Shown piece by piece: positions 1 to 7,114 of a stretch of DNA of 32,368 bases (its first letter is position 1; each line of letters opens with the position of its first letter). The position numbers and the translations under genes were made by a program. The stretch is taken from positions 1 to 32,368 of the forward strand of contig JAJPHM010000072.1 in NCBI GenBank assembly GCA_021325295.1, read 5' to 3'. Origin of the DNA: Nitrososphaeraceae archaeon (GTDB taxonomy: Archaea > Thermoproteota > Nitrososphaeria > Nitrososphaerales > Nitrososphaeraceae). Under the pieces are notes generated by a model. That model made no database searches, was not told the DNA's origin, and saw only the letters and a program-made list of their open reading frames with translations.

Positions 1-44
1 TGGCCTGCAGCCTTCTTACCCTGTACTATCCTGTCAATTGCCAT
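1..44 (-). CDS. 5' end of an unknown gene, cut by the window edge
   Basis: An ATG at 44-42 on the minus strand opens a frame that stays open to base 1. Only 14 codons are visible, beginning MAIDRIVQGKKAAG, which is too little to identify the product. The main support is the promoter: a TATA-like element at 67-74 is centred exactly 27 bp upstream of the ATG. That is the spacing of an archaeal leaderless transcript and is also seen for several other genes in this window. An inverted repeat lies just upstream of the TATA element. That a gene starts here is inferred from start plus promoter; its function is unknown. Confidence 0.45.
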   Translation of the reverse strand, partial: MAIDRIVQGKKAAG

Positions 45-66
45 TGTCTTCAATTAGGTTGTATCA

Positions 67-74
67 AGTATAAG
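67..74 (-). promoter_or_regulatory. TATA box for the gene starting at 44
   Basis: On the minus strand the element reads TTATACTT. Its centre is 27 bp from the ATG at 44, which fits an archaeal TBP site driving a leaderless mRNA. It is called from motif and spacing only. Confidence 0.4.
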
Positions 75-86
75 AGAACTAATTTT

Positions 87-107
87 AGGATAGGTTTAAC
101 CTATCCT
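87..107. repeat. Perfect 10-bp inverted repeat, candidate operator
   Basis: The arms AGGATAGGTT (87-96) and AACCTATCCT (98-107) are exact reverse complements around a single base at 97. The repeat sits immediately upstream of the TATA element at 67-74, the position typical of an archaeal activator site. CTATCC-like half-sites recur at 101-120. The binding protein is unknown. Confidence 0.4.
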
Positions 108-304
108 CTATCCACCTATCTATTAGCCGCCCCAGCCTCTCCTGACTGGAGGTCGGTAGAGATTGTATGGTTCTACCATCAAATTGTATCAGGCTAAAAC
201 TGCGATTGATTCGCCGACTGGGTCAGCAGGGATTTCTTGCCGGACAATCAGTAAGAATAAGTAAGCGGCTTTCAAAGACAGATAGAGCCGGCGGTATAGA
301 AAGG

Positions 305-505
305 ATGGTCAAGCTGATCAACCAATCAATAATAATTGTATTGCAGATTATCGGGGCCTCAGCCTTTATCCTTCTTGGCGTACTATTCATATCAGATGGC
401 AGGATCGTAGCTGGAGCAGGGGGAGTAGCGCTCGCATCCGGCTGGCTTTTCCTCACTGTCAGGCGTTATATGAAGCAGAGAAAAGATCTGGAAAGCTTAA
501 GGTAG
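305..505 (+). CDS. Small two-helix membrane protein
   Basis: This is a 66-residue protein with no recognised family. The ATG at 305 was chosen over the longer open frame from 167 because a purine-rich AGAAAGG abuts it and because the upstream 46 codons look like random basic sequence. Two hydrophobic stretches, residues about 8-28 and 34-53, are predicted transmembrane helices with a short loop between them. The C-terminus is basic (RRYMKQRKDLESLR) and is probably cytoplasmic by the positive-inside rule. It is not clearly in an operon: the fibrillarin gene downstream is convergent. Function is unknown. Confidence 0.55.
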   Translation: MVKLINQSIIIVLQIIGASAFILLGVLFISDGRIVAGAGGVALASGWLFLTVRRYMKQRKDLESLR

Positions 506-572
506 GCTAGGTTTTCTCCAGCCAAAAGCATATCCAAGCCGGAACAGGTTGCAAAAAGATCAGTCTAGCCAG

Positions 573-1253
573 CTAGCTCTTATCCGCATTGTAGGTGGCA
601 GATATCAGGCTGTGATCCTTATCAAATGGCTCGAGGTTTATCGTCTGGTCGATGGTAAAACCTGCCTGCTGCAGCTTCTTTGATTCCTGAGCCACAACAG
701 CCTTTGGGTCCATTGTTACATCTATGCTCCTTGTCTTTACAACTAGTAGCAGCTTGCCCGCAGGTTTCAAGTACGCGCGGCAATTTCCTATTGCAATGCC
801 CGTCTGATCAGGCTGTGCAATATCGCAGTATATCACATCCACCTTGCCAAATACAGAAAAATAAGATTGTGGCTTTCTTGCGTCTTCGAGGATAGGCATG
901 ACGTTTGACCTTTTTGAAGCCACGTTTTCAATAAGCTCACGGGCAACCCTTGTTGCTGGTTCTACAGCAAAAACTATTCCGCTGGTTCCGATAATGTCAG
1001 ATACATGGCTTACTGTTGTGCCTGTTGATGCTCCAAGATATAGCACCTTGGTGCCATTTTTTATTGGCATCTCTTTCAAGCCTTTTTTCATTGCTGCTGC
1101 AAGTTTGCTCCGGAACGGATCCCATACTCTGTACTCCTCGCCACCATACCTGACAAGTTTTTCGCCATAGACGTTATTTCCCCTGACGAGGTTTATAGTA
1201 GCAACATTTCTTTCGCCGCCGATATCGACCCATCTAATAGCGTCGCTTTCCAA
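573..1253 (-). CDS. flpA: Fibrillarin-like rRNA/tRNA 2'-O-methyltransferase
   Basis: This is the SAM-dependent methyltransferase of archaeal box C/D RNPs, which adds 2'-O-methyl groups to rRNA and tRNA at sites chosen by guide RNAs. Family hallmarks are the N-terminal stretch ending NLVRGNNVYGEKL, the SAM-binding motif VLYLGASTGTTVSHVSD, the acidic FAVEP strand end, and VDVIYCDIAQPDQ followed by the KTRSID region. The frame is open up to 1376, but that part overlaps the Arg/Lys-rich tail of nop5. A TTG at 1253, preceded by AGGAAGAAGAGG, leaves a 20-nt overlap with nop5 and gives 226 residues, the usual archaeal size. ATG codons at 1304 and 1316 are alternatives. It is translated after nop5, its direct partner in the RNP. 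Identity is secure; the start is moderate. Confidence 0.93.
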   Translation of the reverse strand: MESDAIRWVDIGGERNVATINLVRGNNVYGEKLVRYGGEEYRVWDPFRSKLAAAMKKGLKEMPIKNGTKVLYLGASTGTTVSHVSDIIGTSGIVFAVEPATRVARELIENVASKRSNVMPILEDARKPQSYFSVFGKVDVIYCDIAQPDQTGIAIGNCRAYLKPAGKLLLVVKTRSIDVTMDPKAVVAQESKKLQQAGFTIDQTINLEPFDKDHSLISATYNADKS

Positions 1254-2526
1254 ACCTCTTCTTCCTGTCCTTTTTGCCGCCTCTATGACGTTTATCCCTT
1301 CCATGGCGCTGCTCATAGCGACCGCCAAACCTTCTTTCGCCAGAGTCTCTTCTTTCTCTTTCCCGTTCTCTCTCACTTTCAGGCGCCGGCTCTTTGTATT
1401 TTTCTCTTATCTCGTCAATCCTTGTGTTCAATCTTTCCTGTATGGACTGGTCCTTTCCAGAGTGGCGGTAAAAGTCAATCCTTGCGGCTATTGCAACCTT
1501 GGCAGCTACTGCCCTTGCGATCTTGCCTCGCTGCCACTTGGGCGCAGAGTGGATAAGCGGGTGCTGGAATATCAGGCCATGCTTTGGAGGCCTCGACCCT
1601 GTCTTGAGCGCTCTGAAAAGGGCCTTTTCTGCGCCCAGTACCTGTATAGTGCTTGCAGGCAGGGTTGCCATTCTGGTGAGGCTGCCAGCCTTGGCGATCA
1701 ACCTTGCCCCTACAGCAGCAGTCAAAAGCTCCTTTGTATTTGGAGCCACTACTTCCATGGAAGACTCGACGTGATCTGAAAGAATCCTTCGCAGGTCAGA
1801 AAGTGCAACCACTTCGTCAGCCAGTCTTCTGGCGATAGCCAGATTTTCTGGAGTCATATCTCCACCTTTGCTTCTTTTCGCAGCATCAAGAATGATCTCT
1901 GTTTTCTTCTCCTGCATTCCGACTGTCTGGAGAATCTGGCTGGTAATATTCTGCCTCAGTCCTGCCTTTCTCACAATCTCTGCATAGGCAACCAGACTCT
2001 GGGTAAGGTTGTCAAGTTCAGGAAAGTGCAGGCCGTACCATTCCCTTAGCCTTGAGCCCATGGTGTTGATTATCTTGTCAAGCTCATCCAGCGCATTGAT
2101 AGACTGGATGACGTGCAAATCCAGCCTTTCAGATGCCTCTTTCACTCTGGATGAGGATAGCTCTATCGCAAAATTCCTGAGCAGCTGCATAGCATCGTTT
2201 TCGTTGCTGGCCATCTGTGACTTTACCAGAAAGGCTGGCTTGTTGTTCTGGATTTCCTGCTGCCTCTCGTCTGCCATGACTTGGCCTTCAAGACCAAAGC
2301 TGCGCAAGGCCGGAACCAGACCCGGGTCGCTTACAAATATAGGATCAAATGAGCGCAACCTTTCGATAAATTGCCTTATCTCTTCAGGGCTCAAACCGCT
2401 CTTGAGAGATCGGTAGGAACGGATTGCATCGTCAAATTTCTTTGATGCAACCAAATTGCCGCTATCATCAAATGCTGCAATTCCAACTTCTAACAGTATC
2501 AATGAACAGCTGCCATCTTTTGACAT
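1234..2526 (-). CDS. nop5: Nop5 (Nop56/58-like) C/D RNP core protein
   Basis: This is the scaffold of the archaeal box C/D methylation RNP. It binds the L7Ae-guide RNA complex through its Nop domain and docks fibrillarin through its N-terminal domain. The 430-residue length is typical. The Nop domain is clear at residues about 255-345: GARLIAKAGSLTRMATLPAS, then VLGAEKALFRALKTG, then PKHGLIFQHPLIHSAPKWQRGKIAR. A coiled-coil region precedes it. The C-terminus is a low-complexity Arg/Lys/Glu tail with an (RE) repeat and a GGKKDRKKRFGKRR end, presumably RNA-contacting. The ATG at 2526 follows an AT-rich promoter region. It is the first gene of a two-gene operon with fibrillarin. Confidence 0.95.
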   Translation of the reverse strand: MSKDGSCSLILLEVGIAAFDDSGNLVASKKFDDAIRSYRSLKSGLSPEEIRQFIERLRSFDPIFVSDPGLVPALRSFGLEGQVMADERQQEIQNNKPAFLVKSQMASNENDAMQLLRNFAIELSSSRVKEASERLDLHVIQSINALDELDKIINTMGSRLREWYGLHFPELDNLTQSLVAYAEIVRKAGLRQNITSQILQTVGMQEKKTEIILDAAKRSKGGDMTPENLAIARRLADEVVALSDLRRILSDHVESSMEVVAPNTKELLTAAVGARLIAKAGSLTRMATLPASTIQVLGAEKALFRALKTGSRPPKHGLIFQHPLIHSAPKWQRGKIARAVAAKVAIAARIDFYRHSGKDQSIQERLNTRIDEIREKYKEPAPESERERERERRDSGERRFGGRYEQRHGRDKRHRGGKKDRKKRFGKRRY

Positions 2527-2757
2527 CGTTTATACAACTTGTAGAAATACAGCTACTAAAAAAGGTAGGGTTATGCGGGAACAATTTGAGCTTCCTTGAA
2601 AGCATACATGGTGGTTAGCGAAAGATATGAAATTAGAGGTTGAATAGTGGTGTTGATTTCCATGTTCATCAAAAGTGTCTTCTGCCACTGATGGATGCAA
2701 TGACAGGCAAAATTTCAGGCAGCGCTATATTCTGGAGGACAGGTGGTCTTGCGACAA

Positions 2758-3027
2758 CTAGGCACTGTCTAATCTGTGGCCGCCTTCTTTGCTCTCTCGC
2801 CTTGCCTGTTTCATTCCCCAAGAAGCCCATACCGCGCCCATTACTGCAATAAAGCCCAAGAGAATGACAACAACAATGGCAATATTTTGATAGATATTGA
2901 ATTGTGAAGCATAGAAAAACAGCCAGACAATGATGCCTATGATGGAGCCAAAAAAGGTAAGGATAGTTACAGCTATTCTCCAGCCAATTCCACTAGGCAG
3001 ATTGTGGTTATTTGATGCTCTTTCCAT
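2758..3027 (-). CDS. Small two-helix membrane protein of the RDD operon
   Basis: This is an 89-residue protein of no known family. Two hydrophobic helices, at residues about 18-41 and 48-68, are followed by a charged cytoplasmic-type tail (KQARRESKEGGHRLDSA). A TTG at 3036 overlaps the preceding stop codon, but GAAAGGA lies 9 nt before the ATG at 3027, which is the better-spaced start. It is the last gene of a tight three-gene minus-strand operon (RDD protein, single-domain surface protein, this gene), so its translation is probably coupled to the gene before it. Function is unknown. Confidence 0.6.
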   Translation of the reverse strand: MERASNNHNLPSGIGWRIAVTILTFFGSIIGIIVWLFFYASQFNIYQNIAIVVVILLGFIAVMGAVWASWGMKQARRESKEGGHRLDSA

Positions 3028-3032
3028 GACAA

Positions 3033-3656
3033 TCAATCCTTTCTATATGTGATACCGCCTTGTGTGCTGCTGGTTGATTCAGTGCTGCTGTGCCTTCTAC
3101 TGTCAGCTACTGTGATGATTCCGCCAACAATCAATGTAATTACTCCAGCAAACGCCATCAATCCGCCAGTAATTATTATTCCCACTCCTTGCCCGTTCAT
3201 CATCATGGCATTTGTGTCAGGTTGTCCATTGGCGCCTATCATGGGAAAATAGCCAAACGTCCCTCCTACACTGACAGGAGTGGAGCCTATGTTTGTTAAC
3301 GTAACAGTGTATGCGCCGGTAACCTGTGGCTTGATGGATGTAATATATGAGTCAGTAAATTGATTGCTGCTTACTATATTGCCATTTGGGTCGGTTATTG
3401 TTTCCTTTAGCTGCACATTGATTGGAATCTGACCATTAACTCTCTCGACACCAACTGTTAATGCAATCTGTTTGTCTAATTGTGATACGTCAGTTTTTGC
3501 ACTAATTGATTGTCCTGGATAAATTGTAGTCCTTCCGACAATCGTATTGTTTGACAAAAATGAGCCAGCAAATGAAATGCCCCAAACTGCAGCAACTGCA
3601 ATTCCTGCTACAAGAAGAATTGCTCCGCCAATAAGAATGGCGTGTCCTCGTTTCAT
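3033..3656 (-). CDS. Membrane protein with extracytoplasmic beta-rich domain
   Basis: This 207-residue protein has a hydrophobic N-terminal helix (residues about 7-33), a polar central domain (about 34-155) and a second hydrophobic helix (about 157-184), followed by a Ser/Thr-rich cytoplasmic-type tail. The central part has alternating polar and hydrophobic residues and phrases such as ETITDPNGNIVSSNQF and TGAYTVTLTNIGSTPVSVGG, which suggest an Ig-like or GOLD-like beta sandwich facing outward. I do not recognise a named family. It lies 9 bp after the RDD gene and overlaps the following small membrane gene region, so the three products may form one envelope assembly. Confidence 0.65.
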   Translation of the reverse strand: MKRGHAILIGGAILLVAGIAVAAVWGISFAGSFLSNNTIVGRTTIYPGQSISAKTDVSQLDKQIALTVGVERVNGQIPINVQLKETITDPNGNIVSSNQFTDSYITSIKPQVTGAYTVTLTNIGSTPVSVGGTFGYFPMIGANGQPDTNAMMMNGQGVGIIITGGLMAFAGVITLIVGGIITVADSRRHSSTESTSSTQGGITYRKD

Positions 3657-3665
3657 TTTCTCTAT

Positions 3666-4184
3666 TCAGTCCTCCTCTTCACTGTATTGGATACCTGCAG
3701 GGAAATTGCGGTTTTCTGTGGCTTTCACAACTATTGTATTTGCTGCCCTGCCAAGCAACCTCTGCCTCTTGTTGTTGGTAAACACCCATCCCAGAAACAC
3801 ATCGATAGGTAGAAGAAATGCTTTACCAAAGGAAGTGATAGCTACACTTCTGACATCTGCTATATTTCCAGCCATATCTGTTGTTTTTATCTTCAATATC
3901 TTCTTGCCTATTGATTGTCCTGTAGTGGATTCAAAATATGTCCAGTATGCAAAGAACATTATGCTTTGAACTGCATACCTTAGCCCTCCAAGCCATGGTG
4001 GAACGTTCCCGTTAAACCCTTGCATAAAAGCTATTGGTGCATAGGCTATTGCAAATATTATCTCAAAAGCTGCGGTTACTATTATGAAATCTATGAGCCA
4101 CGCCCAGAACCTTGTGCTCCACTTTGATAGTACTAGCTCTATACGGTTATCTGGCAAAGAATCGCCTTTGATTTCCGAGGTCAT
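3666..4184 (-). CDS. RDD-family membrane protein
   Basis: The sequence matches the RDD domain layout: an Arg in the first helix region (STRFWAWLIDFIIV) with the following Asp (residue about 32), a second hydrophobic helix, then YWTYFESTTGQSIGKKILKIKTTDMAG, the family's signature after the second helix. A third hydrophobic segment contains LLPIDVFLGW. Several RDD proteins are linked to ion or metabolite transport, but the substrate here cannot be told. The ATG at 4184 is supported by a TATA box centred 27 bp upstream, implying a leaderless mRNA. It is the first gene of the three-gene operon 4184-2758. Confidence 0.8.
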   Translation of the reverse strand: MTSEIKGDSLPDNRIELVLSKWSTRFWAWLIDFIIVTAAFEIIFAIAYAPIAFMQGFNGNVPPWLGGLRYAVQSIMFFAYWTYFESTTGQSIGKKILKIKTTDMAGNIADVRSVAITSFGKAFLLPIDVFLGWVFTNNKRQRLLGRAANTIVVKATENRNFPAGIQYSEEED

Positions 4185-4206
4185 ACTGTATACTGCTCAT
4201 CTGAAC

Positions 4207-4215
4207 TATTATAAC
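4207..4215 (-). promoter_or_regulatory. TATA box of the RDD operon
   Basis: The minus-strand element reads TTATAATAG. Its centre is 27 bp from the ATG at 4184, the spacing expected for leaderless archaeal transcription. Confidence 0.55.
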
Positions 4216-4317
4216 ATCAGGAAGGCATTGCCATGCAGTGCGGACATAAGTCACTTTAGAAGAAAAATAAGTAAGTACTTGATGAGCGCTGGCTACATGT
4301 TGAATAGTACAGGATAG

Positions 4318-4327
4318 TATTATTATA
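4318..4327 (+). promoter_or_regulatory. TATA-like element for the gene at 4353
   Basis: TATTATTATA is centred about 30 bp upstream of the ATG at 4353, predicting a very short or absent 5' leader. It is divergent from the RDD operon promoter. Confidence 0.4.
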
Positions 4328-4352
4328 CCCATTTTAAGTGCCACCATCACTG

Positions 4353-4649
4353 ATGGGCCTTACAAATCAAGACAGAAAGCAGCTGGATTTACTTATCAAA
4401 GCCACAACTCGAGGCATAAGCATTCCATTAGATCTGGCTTGCAGGATGGTACCCGGACAGGGTAGCATAGAAGATTTTTCGTACGGGTTGGTTAGTGGCA
4501 TGATTATAGGAAATTTTCTGGCAATGTTTGCTAGCAAGAATGGCAGAGAAATGGACAAAGACGAAATGGCAGATCTTTTCTCAACTATAATGGCAAGGAT
4601 GCCTGAAATTCGCAAGGCAATAATGAAAGAGCTGGAGTCAAATCGATAG
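4353..4649 (+). CDS. Small acidic/helical protein of unknown function
   Basis: This is a 98-residue protein with no recognised family. The ATG at 4353 was preferred to the GTG at 4338 because of the distance to the TATA-like element. It is predicted mostly alpha-helical: an N-terminal amphipathic part (LTNQDRKQLDLLIKATTRGI), a Gly-containing hydrophobic helix (YGLVSGMIIGNFLAMFA, about residues 48-64), and a charged C-terminal helix ending KAIMKELESNR. The middle stretch could be a membrane-associated hairpin. It stands alone between the divergent RDD operon and the signal peptidase gene. Confidence 0.55.
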   Translation: MGLTNQDRKQLDLLIKATTRGISIPLDLACRMVPGQGSIEDFSYGLVSGMIIGNFLAMFASKNGREMDKDEMADLFSTIMARMPEIRKAIMKELESNR

Positions 4650-4761
4650 GAGTTGGCCCATGAAGCTTTGTACCTGACAGATTTGACCAGATAGAAAACA
4701 TGCTAAAATCTGCAACTAAACGTTTATCTAGCGAAAAAAATTAATCAGTAAAGTCCCAGAA

Positions 4762-5346
4762 TTGCTAGACAAGAAGCGGTCGAAGGTTCCGACTGCAGTC
4801 AAAGATGTAATAATTGTCGTGGTTGGTGTTGCTATCGTCTGGCTTGGCCTTCGCGTTGCGTTTGATACCAGTAACCCGTTTTATGTTGTTTCAAGTGGAA
4901 GCATGGTCCCGACCCTCAATATCAACGACGTGCTAATTGTAAAAGACGGGCCTACAATGTTTCAGGATGTCAAGGTGGGAGACATTATTGTGTTCGAAAA
5001 GCCAGATACCATGGACAGGGTAATAGTTCACAGAATAGCAGAAATCACCGGTACAGGCGATAACAGGATCTTGAGGACAAAGGGTGACGCAAACCCCGGC
5101 TCAATACCCGGAACTGATTACCCGATAACCAAACAGGACTTTATAGGCAAGGTAGTGTATGTTCTCCCAGGCGTGGGCCTTGTCACCAAAATAATAAGCC
5201 CGCCTGTAAACTATATCATAATCGCCATTATTCTTGCTATTCTATTCTTTAATAGAATGGGTGCTAGCAAGAAGAGTAATGAATCAGGATCAGGATCAGG
5301 TCCTCCACCCTCTGGGACCGATGGCGATCCATATCTGCCAAAATAG
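4762..5346 (+). CDS. Signal peptidase I, Sec11/archaeal type
   Basis: This membrane protease removes signal peptides from secreted proteins. A basic N-terminus is followed by a transmembrane helix (about residues 16-34) and the catalytic box SSGSMVPTL with Ser47. In place of the bacterial Lys it has DRVIVHRI with His90, which defines the Sec11-like ER/archaeal group. TKGDAN (106-111) supplies the conserved Asp region. A second hydrophobic segment at about 148-165 is followed by a Ser/Gly/Pro-rich tail. The start is the TTG at 4762: the only upstream frame is closed by a stop at 4729, and there is no ATG. TTTATC near 4723-4728 could be its TATA box. The many exported proteins in this window are plausible substrates. 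Confidence 0.92.
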   Translation: MLDKKRSKVPTAVKDVIIVVVGVAIVWLGLRVAFDTSNPFYVVSSGSMVPTLNINDVLIVKDGPTMFQDVKVGDIIVFEKPDTMDRVIVHRIAEITGTGDNRILRTKGDANPGSIPGTDYPITKQDFIGKVVYVLPGVGLVTKIISPPVNYIIIAIILAILFFNRMGASKKSNESGSGSGPPPSGTDGDPYLPK

Positions 5347-5545
5347 CTGATGACTACATCATCAGACTAACTTTGATTCTTGCAGACAGTCTGTCAGTAG
5401 ATTTGTATCATCGTAAATAGGCTGGCGATGCGATGATAAACAGAATCATAGAAAAAATCTAGGCTGTATTTTCCATATTGTATTGTAGTAGCAATGACAA
5501 AACAGCCTTCAAAGAAAGAACCAGAGTTCGGCGAAGGCTGATCTA

Positions 5546-6346
5546 TCAGACGGTATAAAGGCTGTAAGCCTCACCCGTCTCCAAGTCCTTGTATGGCCAT
5601 TGCGATATATCTACCGCCAAAGCCTTAAAAGCAAAATTCTCTTCGGGTGCTTTGTATTTCCTAACTAGCGAGTAAGCCGATTGTCCTATGATGATTTGAT
5701 TCTTGCCAGGTGCTTGCGATAACATCTTGGCGGCGATGCTAATGCAAAGACCAATGATGTCGATATGCGATTTTATACTCTTGCCATACAATACAACCAG
5801 AACCTCCCCAACATCGATGGATATGTTGACGTTAATCTCGGGAAGTGACATGGCCTTGAGAGGCGGGTTTATACATTCCTTGAGTATTGCCAGCATGCTT
5901 TTGGCGCAGTTTATCGCATTCTCGCACGTCTGATGGGGGTCATAGTCTGCAGGGAATAGTGTAATGACGGCATCACCCACGTATTTCAGGACATATCCAC
6001 CGTATGCATTGCTGACCATTGTCATTTCCTGGGAGAACACCTGGAGCATGAGAGCAAGTTTTGAAGCAGGAAGTACCTGATTCATATTAGTCGAGCCAAT
6101 AATGTCGATATACAGCACTGCAATCTTGATCTTGGAGTTTACATGCCTTCTCAGGTATTTCTTGCATTCTTCTGTGGAAAGGTCAATCTGCACCCCTGTC
6201 TCCAAGGTATGTTGGACTCTGGCTCTAATCTGCTCCAAATTGGCAAGGTATGGAATCATGACAGAAATCGAATCCTTGACAAGCTTTCCATGCTGGTTAC
6301 TTTTATCTTTTGGTAGTAGCCCTTTTTTTGTCTTGCAGCCAACCAA
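5546..6346 (-). CDS. Class III nucleotide cyclase homologue with altered active site
   Basis: The protein has the fold signature of adenylate/guanylate cyclases: YIDIIGST with metal Asp81, then VLKYVGDAVITLFPAD with Lys121 and metal Asp125, then DIIGLCISIAAKM with the purine-contacting Asp196. In active cyclases the last motif reads G-x-x-V-N-x-A-x-R. Here the transition-state Asn is Ser203 and the Arg is Lys207, so cAMP synthesis is doubtful or altered. No membrane helix or sensor domain is obvious in the roughly 70 residues before the cyclase core. The start is a TTG at 6346 with a T-rich promoter shared with the divergent gene; an ATG at 6259 is an alternative. Confidence 0.82.
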   Translation of the reverse strand: MVGCKTKKGLLPKDKSNQHGKLVKDSISVMIPYLANLEQIRARVQHTLETGVQIDLSTEECKKYLRRHVNSKIKIAVLYIDIIGSTNMNQVLPASKLALMLQVFSQEMTMVSNAYGGYVLKYVGDAVITLFPADYDPHQTCENAINCAKSMLAILKECINPPLKAMSLPEINVNISIDVGEVLVVLYGKSIKSHIDIIGLCISIAAKMLSQAPGKNQIIIGQSAYSLVRKYKAPEENFAFKALAVDISQWPYKDLETGEAYSLYTV

Positions 6347-6369
6347 TCAAGATGAAAGGCGAATTCGCA

Positions 6370-6392
6370 AAAAATAAATCTCCATTTTATTG
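6370..6392. promoter_or_regulatory. Shared AT-rich divergent promoter
   Basis: Between the divergent starts at 6346 (-) and 6403 (+) lies an A/T tract, AAAATAAATCTCCATTTTATT-like. A TATA element on each strand falls about 27 bp from its start codon, suggesting two overlapping promoters and leaderless mRNAs. Confidence 0.4.
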
Positions 6393-6402
6393 ATTCAAAA
6401 AT

Positions 6403-6741
6403 ATGGCAGGTCAAGGTAACCTTCAGGCATACACCGGTGAAGGAAAGAGCGTGGTAGTTTACAACACCTACGCAGACGGAAGAAGGATCCACTTTGATGT
6501 TTTTGTTCCAACAGACAAGAAAAGAACTTCCCAGGTGCCCAAGGAGATGGACGACAAGGCAGTAGAATATGCCAAAGAGTTTCTCCAGTTAATTGGCAAG
6601 CCAACTGACAAGGTTCAGGTAAATATGTGCGAGCGCTGCCACATCGACAACACTGATCTGTACAGGGGTCAGCTGTGGAAGCTTCCTGGAAAGGACATCC
6701 TTATCTGGCCAATGGAAGGCTGCCCTCAGCCATCTGAATAG
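6403..6741 (+). CDS. DUF2024-family protein
   Basis: This 112-residue protein resembles the DUF2024 family: an N-terminal VVVYNTYADGRRIHFDVFVP strand pair, a helix with KAVEYAKEFLQLIG, and the family's cysteine motif as CERCHIDN (Cys78, Cys81, His82) near the end, followed by ILIWPMEGCPQ. The CxxCH arrangement could hold a metal, but no biochemical role is established to my knowledge. It is transcribed alone, divergently from the cyclase homologue, and is followed by a pyrimidine-rich tract that likely ends the transcript. The family call rests on motif recall. Confidence 0.72.
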   Translation: MAGQGNLQAYTGEGKSVVVYNTYADGRRIHFDVFVPTDKKRTSQVPKEMDDKAVEYAKEFLQLIGKPTDKVQVNMCERCHIDNTDLYRGQLWKLPGKDILIWPMEGCPQPSE

Positions 6742-6742
6742 C

Positions 6743-6808
6743 CTTTCCTCATTCCGTCCTTCCTTCATTTCTTTGCTTATTCTATTCTATTTTTTCTTGC
6801 TCGCCTTT
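6743..6808 (+). terminator. Pyrimidine/T-rich terminator tract
   Basis: Starting just after the DUF2024 stop, about 65 bases are nearly all C/T, including TATTTTTTCTTG. Archaeal intrinsic termination relies on U-rich RNA without needing a hairpin, so this tract is a good candidate. Confidence 0.45.
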
Positions 6809-6898
6809 CGATTCTGCAGGCAACCCAATCAGTTAATCAATGTCTTCGATTTTTGTTGCATAACAAGCGTGAAAAAAGCAGTATTCGAAATGAATTAA

Positions 6899-7114
6899 TC
6901 ACAGCAGTTTCAGAAATTCATTCTTTGTCAAGCCACAATCGGCTATTATCTGTAGCAGCAAACCCTTTCCAAGCTCGTCCTTACGTGGTATCGAAGTCCA
7001 GAGTCCCTTGCCGTTTTCCACAATTATATGACTTCCAGATTGACGTACGGCGTAGAACCCCCTTTTCTTTAAAGCTTTAAGAACCTGCTTCCAACCTATA
7101 ATCGGTAGACTCAA
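6899..7114 (-). CDS. hicA: HicA-type mRNA interferase toxin
   Basis: This 71-residue protein has the HicA/YcfA double-stranded-RNA-binding-like fold signature: GWKQVLKALKKRGFYAVRQS, then GSHIIVENG with the catalytic His29, then a basic strand, then GLLLQIIADCGLTKNEFLKLL, the family's C-terminal helix. HicA enzymes cleave mRNA and block translation when released from HicB. Its TTG start overlaps the hicB stop codon by 3 nt (TTGA at 7114-7111), indicating coupled translation with antitoxin first. The key His and the Gly-Ser before it are intact, so the toxin looks functional. Confidence 0.85.
   Translation of the reverse strand: MSLPIIGWKQVLKALKKRGFYAVRQSGSHIIVENGKGLWTSIPRKDELGKGLLLQIIADCGLTKNEFLKLL

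Noticed and set aside
125-200. tRNA or box C/D RNA near the start of the window
   Set aside because: No acceptor stem pairing, T-loop GGTTCRA or C/D box pair could be found, only a weak CTCC/GGAG stem.
167-304. N-terminal extension of the small membrane protein at 305
   Set aside because: The extra 46 codons show no domain or composition trend, and the ribosome binding site supports the ATG at 305.
2665-2757. Possible gene remnant on the minus strand after the stop at 2758
   Set aside because: A 30-codon open stretch is visible but has no start, no family match and could be chance.
2640-2852. Plus-strand frame over the end of the 2758-3027 gene
   Set aside because: It lies largely antisense to a membrane protein gene with clear helices and has no recognisable features of its own.
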